64,000 nucleotides of DNA from positions 4,062,001-4,126,000 of the forward strand of contig NZ_CP014263.1 of assembly GCF_001988955.1 (NCBI RefSeq). Reading direction: 5' to 3'. Below, one piece after another: positions 58,112 to 64,000 of the stretch. The stretch is from Spirosoma montaniterrae. Its GTDB lineage: Bacteria; Bacteroidota; Bacteroidia; Cytophagales; Spirosomataceae. The position numbers were made by a program, and so were the translations under genes. Position 1 is the stretch's first letter; the number at the start of each line of letters is the position of its first letter. The notes under the pieces were generated by a model that was given only the letters and a program-made list of their open reading frames with translations, ran no database searches and was not told where the DNA came from.

Positions 58112-58948
58112 TTATGCTTCCTGCTCGTCTTCAGCTACTTCGGCTACAGGAGCCGTTGCTTCAGGGGCAGCGGTTTCACCTTCGGCGCGGGCCTGAGCAA
58201 GGTCTTCAACCCGCTTGGCTTCTTCCTCCTCCTGAACGCGCTGATCGTCTTTATCCTGCTTACGCTCCATAAGGCCCTCTTCGATGGCTCGCCCAATAGC
58301 CAGCGTGATGAGCGCGATGGATTTGTAAGCATCGTCGTTGGCGGGAATGGCGAAATCTACCTCATCGGGGTTCGAGTTGGTATCGCACATAGCAAACACA
58401 GGAATACCCAGCCGATGCGCTTCGGCTACGGCAATGTGTTCACGCTTCACATCCACCACGAACAAAGCAGCAGGCAGGCGGGTCAGGTCGGCAATACCGC
58501 CCAATACGCGCTCCAGTTTCTCTTTTTCGCGGCTTCTGGTCAAACGCTCGCGCTTGGCAATGCTCTTGACGGTCTCCTCGTCTTTCAGCATTTTGTCAAG
58601 CGTCTGCATTTTTTTCAACGACTTGCGGATTGTGGCGAAGTTGGTGAGCATACCACCCTGCCAACGGTCGGTAACGTAGGGCATCTTCAGGCGACGCGCT
58701 TCTTCCGAAACAATTTCCTGCGCCTGTTTTTTAGTTGCCACGAACATCACCTTGCGGCCCGAGCGTACAATGCCTTTAATAGCATTGCAGGCTTCATCGA
58801 GAGCAGCAACCGTTTTGTTGAGGTCAATAATGTGGATGCCGTTTTTCTCCATGAAGATATACGGAGCCATCCGGGGGTCCCACTTACGCGTTAAGTGTCC
58901 GAAGTGTACACCAGCGTCGAGGAGGTCTTTATATTCGATTTGTGCCAT
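58112..58948 (-). CDS. rpsB: Ribosomal protein S2
   Basis: I start at 58948 (278 residues, [20 protein letters not shown]); the frame opens 16 codons earlier in the leader. Family blocks are [49 protein letters not shown] and [19 protein letters not shown]. The tail after about residue 225 is a long acidic, E/A-rich extension ([20 protein letters not shown]), common in this phylum. It lies 172 bp after rpsI with a palindrome between. Confidence 0.98.
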   Translation of the reverse strand: MAQIEYKDLLDAGVHFGHLTRKWDPRMAPYIFMEKNGIHIIDLNKTVAALDEACNAIKGIVRSGRKVMFVATKKQAQEIVSEEARRLKMPYVTDRWQGGMLTNFATIRKSLKKMQTLDKMLKDEETVKSIAKRERLTRSREKEKLERVLGGIADLTRLPAALFVVDVKREHIAVAEAHRLGIPVFAMCDTNSNPDEVDFAIPANDDAYKSIALITLAIGRAIEEGLMERKQDKDDQRVQEEEEAKRVEDLAQARAEGETAAPEATAPVAEVAEDEQEA

Positions 58949-59041
58949 TTCCGAAAAATGAACAATGTGAAATGAAAAATGTGTGTTACGCAGCACCGCG
59001 CATCGGCATCATCTAAGCGCAGTCTGGACTTTTACCGTGAA

Positions 59042-59117
59042 CAGTCATCAGTAAGCAGCCAACAGTTGTGTACCTGTAGAGCGCATCGCGCAACTGTTGG
59101 TTGTTGACTGATAACTG
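59042..59117. repeat. Imperfect palindrome of ACTGATAACTG/CAACAGTTG words between rpsI and rpsB
   Basis: The left arm ACAGTCATCAGTAAGCAG (59041 on) continues to CCAACAGTTG (ending 59068). The right arm (59091-59117) is the imperfect reverse complement, ending CTGATAACTG. The loop is 22 bp. The right arm lies 4 bp from the rpsI stop. Confidence 0.85.
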
Positions 59118-59120
59118 AAA

Positions 59121-59507
59121 TTAGCGTTTCGAGAACTGGAACCGACGACGGGCTTTGGCGCGACCGTATTTTTTCCGTTCTACCATACGCGAATCCCGTG
59201 TCAGGAAGCCTTCTTTCTTGAGGGCCGGGCGGAACTCAGCGTTGAGTTCGACCAATGCGCGGGCAATTGCCATGCGGGTTGCTTCGGCCTGACCGGCCAC
59301 ACCCCCACCACGAACGTTTACCTTCACATCGTAGCCACCTACGCCATTTACGGTCGCAAAGGGCTGGTTCAGAATAATTTGCAGTACTTCGGTAGGGAAA
59401 TATTGTTTGTAATCTTTCCCGTTTACCGTGATAGCCCCGTTGCCTGCCGACATATAAATGCGGCTAATGGCGGTTTTCCGGCGGCCAATGGTGTTAATAC
59501 GATCCAT
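59121..59507 (-). CDS. rpsI: Ribosomal protein S9
   Basis: The 128-residue protein begins MDRINTIGRRKTAISRIYMS and has the family core GGGVAGQAEATRMAIARALVE. It ends with the invariant C-terminus RRRFQFSKR, which reaches the P-site tRNA. It is directly downstream of rplM (11 bp), the common L13-S9 pair. Confidence 0.98.
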   Translation of the reverse strand: MDRINTIGRRKTAISRIYMSAGNGAITVNGKDYKQYFPTEVLQIILNQPFATVNGVGGYDVKVNVRGGGVAGQAEATRMAIARALVELNAEFRPALKKEGFLTRDSRMVERKKYGRAKARRRFQFSKR

Positions 59508-59518
59508 TCGTCTGTGCC

Positions 59519-59962
59519 TTAGAATTTAACGACTGTGGGTTGCTGTGCATCGTGGGGGTGTTTTTCACCGGCGTAAACGTGCAGGTTGGTGAACAACCGG
59601 CGACCCAGACGATTTTTGGGCAACATACCGCGCACGGCATGTTCGATGATCCGCTCCGGGTGCTTTTCGAGCAGCAGCCGGGGCGATGCGAAACGTTGAC
59701 CACCGGGATAGCCCGTGTGCCGAACGTACACTTTGTCGGTCATCTTCGAGCCGGTCAGGCGCACCTTGTCGGCATTGATGACGATCACGTTATCCCCGCA
59801 ATCAACGTGGGGCGTGAAGTTGGTTTTGTGCTTGCCGCGAATCAGGCGGGCAATCTGGCTGGCTAACCGGCCAAGTACTTCGCCTTGTGCGTCAACCACA
59901 ACCCAATCCTTCTGCGCCGTTTCTTTGTTGGCAGAGATAGTTTTGTAACTGAGCGTATTCAC
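59519..59962 (-). CDS. rplM: Ribosomal protein L13
   Basis: I start at the GTG at 59962, giving 147 residues, the usual length for L13 in Bacteroidetes. The frame is open further upstream (to 60067) but that part is the leader and promoter. Motifs are [52 protein letters not shown] and [13 protein letters not shown]. It heads the rplM-rpsI-rpsB-tsf block. Confidence 0.97.
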   Translation of the reverse strand: MNTLSYKTISANKETAQKDWVVVDAQGEVLGRLASQIARLIRGKHKTNFTPHVDCGDNVIVINADKVRLTGSKMTDKVYVRHTGYPGGQRFASPRLLLEKHPERIIEHAVRGMLPKNRLGRRLFTNLHVYAGEKHPHDAQQPTVVKF

Positions 59963-60036
59963 TGTTATGGAGACTAATTGGTTGATTTCTACTGATTTAT
60001 GCGTACAGAGAACGCACCCGTCCTCAAACGGGAGTG

Positions 60037-60067
60037 CAAATATAGGGGGTATCACGCTGAAAAACAA
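60037..60067 (-). promoter_or_regulatory. Promoter of the rplM block
   Basis: On the minus strand TTG (60067-60065) and TATATTTG (60044-60037) are separated by 20 bp, matching the Bacteroidetes -33 TTG / -7 TAnnTTTG pattern exactly. The start would be about 65-70 bases before the GTG. The leader has two small stems (CCCGT/ACGGG and TGCGT/ACGCA). Confidence 0.75.
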
Positions 60068-60129
60068 AGCAATGCCCCAAATTGTAAAAGCATTCAGACA
60101 AAGCCGGTTTCACACAAAAAAATGTTCAT

Positions 60130-60150
60130 ACCCTATGTAGGGTAGTTTTG
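60130..60150 (+). promoter_or_regulatory. Palindrome ACCCTA-TG-TAGGGT joined to a TAGTTTTG box
   Basis: ACCCTATGTAGGGT (60130-60143) is a perfect 6-bp inverted repeat joined to TAGTTTTG (60143-60150), a TAnnTTTG match, 51 bp before the sigma start at 60202. The word TGTAGGGT recurs at 60877-60884, directly after the sigma gene and before fecR. It may be an element read by the sigma factor or its regulator. Confidence 0.45.
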
Positions 60151-60201
60151 TACAAAATTGTCTGTAAATCATTATAGACGACTTTGTACGAACCCTTCCC
60201 C

Positions 60202-60876
60202 ATGAACCAACCGGCCAACGCTTCCGACGTACCCGTTCTGCTGCCGGCATCTGACCCAACGGTATCGTCGGTGCGTATGATTGACGACGAAGCCTTAGTG
60301 CGCCAACTGTTTCAGACCAATCCCGAGCAGGGCTGTAGCTGGCTGTTCAGGCGGTATCATGCCCCGCTCTGCAACCACGCTCTGCGGTTCGTTTATACAA
60401 GGGAAGTGGCCGAAGACATTGTGGGTGAGGTCTTTTGTAACTTCTGGACCGAACGGGCGTTCGAGCGTATAACGACCTCATACCGGGCATATCTGTTCAA
60501 AGCCGTGCGCAACCGGGCCTACAATTACCTGCGCTGGGAGTTTGCCCGCCGGGGCGACGAACTCGACACCGCCGGTTCGTTTCCCGATGGCGCGTCGGCT
60601 GCGCTGAAAGATACCGACCCGACTTCACCCGCCGACGCCCTCCAATTCGATGAACTCTATGCAACCATCAATCAAACCATTGCCGACCTGCCCCCGCAGT
60701 GTCGCCGGGTGTTTCTGATGAGCCGCTTCGAGCAGAAACCCTACCGCGACATTGCCGACGAACTGGGCATCAGTGTAAAAGCCGTCGAAGCTAACGTCAG
60801 CCGGGCACTCACCACCCTGCGCCGGGTACTTAAAAATGGATTTCTTGCCTTCCTCTTTTTCCTAAGTATGTATTGA
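60202..60876 (+). CDS. ECF sigma factor (FecI-type) of the second SusC locus
   Basis: The ATG at 60202 gives 224 residues; the frame opens six codons earlier at a TTG. Region 2 is FRRYHAPLCNHALRFVYTREVAEDIVGEVFCNFW with AYLFKAVRNRAYNYLRWE. Region 4 is LPPQCRRVFLMSRFEQKPYRDIADELGISVKAVEANVSRALTTLR. It is distinct in sequence from the one at 55930-56550. It is followed by fecR (75 bp) and susC (22 bp), a self-contained signalling set. The hydrophobic end (AFLFFLSMY) is a common trait of this subgroup. Confidence 0.94.
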   Translation: MNQPANASDVPVLLPASDPTVSSVRMIDDEALVRQLFQTNPEQGCSWLFRRYHAPLCNHALRFVYTREVAEDIVGEVFCNFWTERAFERITTSYRAYLFKAVRNRAYNYLRWEFARRGDELDTAGSFPDGASAALKDTDPTSPADALQFDELYATINQTIADLPPQCRRVFLMSRFEQKPYRDIADELGISVKAVEANVSRALTTLRRVLKNGFLAFLFFLSMY

Positions 60877-60951
60877 TGTAGGGTGAAACGGTGCTGGCTT
60901 GTCTCTGATAAGTAGGCCGCTTATCCCATTCATCCTTCTAATTATCACCCC

Positions 60952-61962
60952 ATGACCCCCGCTAATCTGGAATACATCCTCTATGAGTTGTTTGCCGGTC
61001 GGGCAACGCCCCTTCAAAAGAAATTAATTGAAGGCTGGCTGCGCGAACCGGGCAACGAGGAGGTGTATTATTACTACGTTGCCAAATGGGAAACCGAACA
61101 CCGGCAGTACGACCCCGACACACCCACGGCCTTGAGCGACTACGAAGCGTTCATAGCCGGGCGAAAACCGTTTGCCTACCAAAGCCAATCCGGCAATCAA
61201 CAGCCCGTTGTTCGGCAGCTCAACAGCCGCTGGGTCTGGCGTATTGCGGCATCTATACTGCTCGTGGCCGGGCTGTGGCTGACCCGCGCAACCTGGGCCT
61301 ATGAACGCTACAGCGTTCCGTTCGGACAAATGCGGGCCGTGCCTTTGAGGGATGGCAGCACCGTTACGCTCAACGCCCATTCAACGCTGCGGGTGCCGCG
61401 TTTTGCCGCTCTTCGGCGGATGCTGGGCCGTACTGATCGCGAAGTGTGGCTCGACGGTGAAGGTTTTTTTAGCATTGCCCGCACAACTGATAATCAGCGA
61501 TTTGTAGTTCATACGTCGCGGCTGGACGTGCAGGTGCTGGGTACGAAGTTCAACGTCAGTACACGCCGGGGCAAAACCGAAGTGGTGTTGAACGAAGGTA
61601 AGGTTCAGCTTTTTACTCGTCCGGGAGGGCAGGAGAAACCGCGTTCGTTGCTGATGCAGCCGGGCGATCTGGCGAGCCTGACGCCCGGCGATACGCTCTT
61701 CCGTAAAACGACCGTGAAGCCCGAAGTCCGCACGGCCTGGCGCACGAATCGGCTCGTTTTCGATGAAACGCCCCTCAGTCAGGTGGCCCAGCAAATTGAA
61801 GATTACTACGGTATTCGGGTCGTTATCGGCAACCGCGAACTGGCCCGGCGCGAACTGACCGGCACCCTGCCCAATAATGATTTGAACGTAGTGCTGAAAA
61901 CCCTCTCGGTATCGTATAACCTCGCCGTCGACCGGCAGGATGACCGAATTATTCTGCGGTGA
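60952..61962 (+). CDS. FecR-family anti-sigma factor
   Basis: The 336-residue protein has an N-terminal cytoplasmic part (LEYILYELFAGRATPLQKKLIEGWL), a membrane helix at about 94-111 and a FecR domain (GSTVTLNAHSTLRVPRF, GEGFFSIARTTDNQRFVVHT). A C-terminal DUF4974 domain (LVFDETPLSQVAQQIEDYYGIRVVIGN) ends in ILR. It regulates the sigma factor encoded upstream and would receive the signal from the STN domain of the next gene. Confidence 0.95.
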   Translation: MTPANLEYILYELFAGRATPLQKKLIEGWLREPGNEEVYYYYVAKWETEHRQYDPDTPTALSDYEAFIAGRKPFAYQSQSGNQQPVVRQLNSRWVWRIAASILLVAGLWLTRATWAYERYSVPFGQMRAVPLRDGSTVTLNAHSTLRVPRFAALRRMLGRTDREVWLDGEGFFSIARTTDNQRFVVHTSRLDVQVLGTKFNVSTRRGKTEVVLNEGKVQLFTRPGGQEKPRSLLMQPGDLASLTPGDTLFRKTTVKPEVRTAWRTNRLVFDETPLSQVAQQIEDYYGIRVVIGNRELARRELTGTLPNNDLNVVLKTLSVSYNLAVDRQDDRIILR

Positions 61963-61984
61963 AACGCCCTTTTAACCAACCTGT

Positions 61985-64000
61985 ATGAACTACTATTATC
62001 GAACCGGACTTTGGTGCAGCGTATTGACATTGGTACTTTGCCAACAAATACCTGCACTGGCCCAGGAAACCGTTTCGACCCGACACCGGCTCGAAACGGC
62101 CCCTGGCAATAAACAGCGGCCCCTGCGCGACGCCCTGCTTGACCTTGAACGACGCTTTAAGGTGTACTTTACCTACGAAAGCCGCCTGATTCGTAGCAAA
62201 ACCGTGCGGGCCGACCTCCAACCCGAAGCAACGCTCGACGCCAGTCTGCTACAGGTGTTGCAACCGCACGGTCTACGCTACGAACGCATTAGCCCCACGT
62301 ACTACTCTATCGTAAACGAAAGTGCGAAAACACCTGCTCACCTCAACCGCAAAACCGCCGACATTGGCGTTGGACCGCTGTTAAATACCAGCGTTGTTCG
62401 CCCCACCGAATTGGGCCGGACAACCGATGCGCTGACCTTACCGGGGCGCATAGCCGATATGACGCAACAGACGGTTTCGGGTGTAGTGACAGATGAAAAC
62501 AACGCGCCCATGGTGGGCGTAACAGTAGCCGAAAAAGGAACCACAAACGGTACCGTTACCGACAACCGGGGCCGCTACAGTCTGAGCGTTCGCGACGAGC
62601 GGGCTACGCTGGTGTTTTCGTTTATCGGGTATGCAGCCCGCGAAGTAGTTGTTGGTAATCAGACGGTTATTAATCCGAAACTTGCCCCCGACACCAAAGC
62701 TCTTAACGAAGTGGTCGTGGTGGGCTACGGCACCCAACGCCGGGCCAGTGTAACGGGCGCGGTCGATCAGGTGGGGCAGGAGGCTATTCAGGGGCGGCCC
62801 GTCATCAACGTATCGCAGGCATTGCAGGGTATTTCGCCGAACCTCGTGGTGCAGCAAAATTCTGCCGAACCGGGGGCACCACTCAACATCAACATTCGGG
62901 GAATCAGCACATTAGGCAACAACAGCCCGCTCATCATTATCGACGGTATTCCCGGTTCGCTCGACGTGCTGAACCCGTCGGACATTGAAACGATTTCGGT
63001 GCTGAAAGATGCCGGGTCAGCCGCTATTTACGGGTCGCGGTCGGCCAACGGGGTGATTTTGGTGACGACCAAGAAAGGCTCGAAAACGGGCCGCACCAAT
63101 GTCAGCTACAACGGCAGCTACGGCGTTCAGACGCCCGCGCTGCTGCGTCGGCCCGTGGAGTCGTGGGAATATGCCGTGCTGAAAAACGAAGCGTTGGTCA
63201 ATTCCGGCCTGCCCGCGCCCTTCACACCCGACCAGATTGCCCAGTTCAACCGGCAGGGGTCTTACGGCTGGTACTTAGACGAGATTCTGAAGCAACAGGC
63301 TCCGCAGCAGAACCACAACCTGAGCGTGTCGGGTGGCAATGCGCAAACTACGTACCACATTTCGGCGGGTTATCTGAACCAGAACAGCCAGTTTAAAGGC
63401 CCTGATTTTGGTTTGAAACGCTACAACTACCGCCTGAATCTGACCCACCAGACCGGTCCCGTTCGGCTGACGAGCATTCTGGCCTACTCGCGAACGCAGA
63501 TCAAAGAACACGCCTTCGACACGGGCTTCATTGTGGCCGATGCCGCCCGGATGCCCCGCACCTACCCCATCACCGACTCGCTGGGCCGCTACGTGCTGTC
63601 GCCGATTTTGTCGGAAAGCAACCCGCTGGCCCTGCTCGAAAAAGGCGGTACGCGGCAATACGACAACGATAACGTGTATGGCAACGTATCGGCAGAATGG
63701 GAAGTAGTGAAAGGCTTTAAACTGCGTGGGCTGTTCGGGGGCGAACTGAACGCCAACCACCAGTATCAGTTTCAGCGGGCCATCAACTACCTGCCCTACG
63801 TGGGCGGCACGGCCAACACGGCCAGCATCAAAGACGAAAACCAGAAGTCGCTGTTTACAAACCTGCAACTGATGGCGCAGTACGACACGCAGGTGAAACA
63901 ACACGCCATCAGTGCCTTGCTCGGCTTCTCGAACGAAGGCTACACCAGCCAGTTCAACCGGGTCGAAAAACGCGACGTCGACAACGATCTTGGCACCGAC
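61985..64000 (+). CDS. SusC/RagA TonB-dependent receptor, 3' end beyond the window
   Basis: An ATG at 61985 opens 672 codons to the right edge. A signal peptide (ends ALAQE) is followed by an STN domain (about 40-105, LRDALLDLERRFKVYFTYE) and a carboxypeptidase-regulatory domain (GVVTDENNAPMVGVTVAEKGTTNG). The plug region has EVVVVGYGTQRRASVTGAV and GVILVTTKKG, and barrel strands follow. The C-terminal part of the barrel and any SusD lie outside. It is a different lineage from the receptor at 51130-54546, and its substrate cannot be told from this part. Confidence 0.94.
   Translation, partial: MNYYYRTGLWCSVLTLVLCQQIPALAQETVSTRHRLETAPGNKQRPLRDALLDLERRFKVYFTYESRLIRSKTVRADLQPEATLDASLLQVLQPHGLRYERISPTYYSIVNESAKTPAHLNRKTADIGVGPLLNTSVVRPTELGRTTDALTLPGRIADMTQQTVSGVVTDENNAPMVGVTVAEKGTTNGTVTDNRGRYSLSVRDERATLVFSFIGYAAREVVVGNQTVINPKLAPDTKALNEVVVVGYGTQRRASVTGAVDQVGQEAIQGRPVINVSQALQGISPNLVVQQNSAEPGAPLNINIRGISTLGNNSPLIIIDGIPGSLDVLNPSDIETISVLKDAGSAAIYGSRSANGVILVTTKKGSKTGRTNVSYNGSYGVQTPALLRRPVESWEYAVLKNEALVNSGLPAPFTPDQIAQFNRQGSYGWYLDEILKQQAPQQNHNLSVSGGNAQTTYHISAGYLNQNSQFKGPDFGLKRYNYRLNLTHQTGPVRLTSILAYSRTQIKEHAFDTGFIVADAARMPRTYPITDSLGRYVLSPILSESNPLALLEKGGTRQYDNDNVYGNVSAEWEVVKGFKLRGLFGGELNANHQYQFQRAINYLPYVGGTANTASIKDENQKSLFTNLQLMAQYDTQVKQHAISALLGFSNEGYTSQFNRVEKRDVDNDLGTD

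Noticed and set aside
59039..59120. tRNA or small RNA gene at the rpsI-rpsB gap
   Set aside because: The folded structure is a simple long palindrome of repeated words, without cloverleaf or conserved tRNA positions.

Overview
The window looks like chromosome of a Bacteroidetes bacterium of the order Cytophagales, most like Spirosoma and its relatives. Signs are the SusC/SusD receptor pairs with FecI/FecR-type sigma and anti-sigma genes, bacillithiol synthesis (BshC), Bacteroidetes-only families (DUF3078, seven-transmembrane DISM kinases), promoters of the TTG / TAnnTTTG type, few Shine-Dalgarno sequences and a GC content slightly above 50 percent. Genus is an inference. No rRNA, tRNA or CRISPR array was seen.

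Layout. 1-1950: 5' part of a McrB-like AAA+ ATPase gene running off the left edge. 2270-12185: a cytochrome-type DUF1549/DUF1553 lipoprotein with its DUF1501 partner, a Uma2-family protein, a hybrid histidine kinase and a beta-propeller-like lipoprotein. 12281-16318 (minus): asd, an unknown envelope protein, 5-formyl-THF cyclo-ligase and bshC. 16477-17023: a DUF433/DUF5615 toxin-antitoxin pair between two copies of a 53-bp promoter segment. 17106-22947 (plus): first half of the division and cell wall (dcw) cluster, ftsL-ftsI-two small genes-murE-mraY. 22950-32303: an accessory island (DUF3431 protein, S9 peptidase, treY, GH127 arabinofuranosidase, degenerate-Nudix regulator, AlkD-like protein). 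32391-41253 (minus): second half of dcw, murD-ftsW-murG-murC-ftsQ-ftsA-ftsZ. The usual single dcw operon is thus broken after mraY, its distal half inverted, and about 9.4 kb lies between the two convergent halves.

41366-44448 (minus) holds an ECF sigma factor, a 60-residue partner, an MscS-like channel, a DUF3078 outer-membrane protein and MscL, which together look like an envelope or osmotic-stress module. 44449-45095 contains a TnpB relic. 45096-56550 (minus) is a polysaccharide utilization locus: ECF sigma, FecR anti-sigma, SusC, SusD and two DUF1680-family (GH146/GH127-like) arabinofuranosidases. With the third enzyme at 28.7-30.6 kb and the NrtR/AraR-like regulator, it points to arabinan or arabinose-containing glycans as substrate. 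56551-57045 is insertion-sequence debris. 57046-59962 (minus) is the ribosomal block rplM-rpsI-rpsB-tsf. From 60202 (plus) a second ECF sigma-FecR-SusC set begins and runs off the right edge.

A recurring oddity is a set of intergenic imperfect palindromes whose arms are made of short tandem words. The word differs at each site, but the architecture is the same. They sit at 21.6, 23.6, 39.9, 58.0 and 59.0 kb, often touching a start or stop codon.
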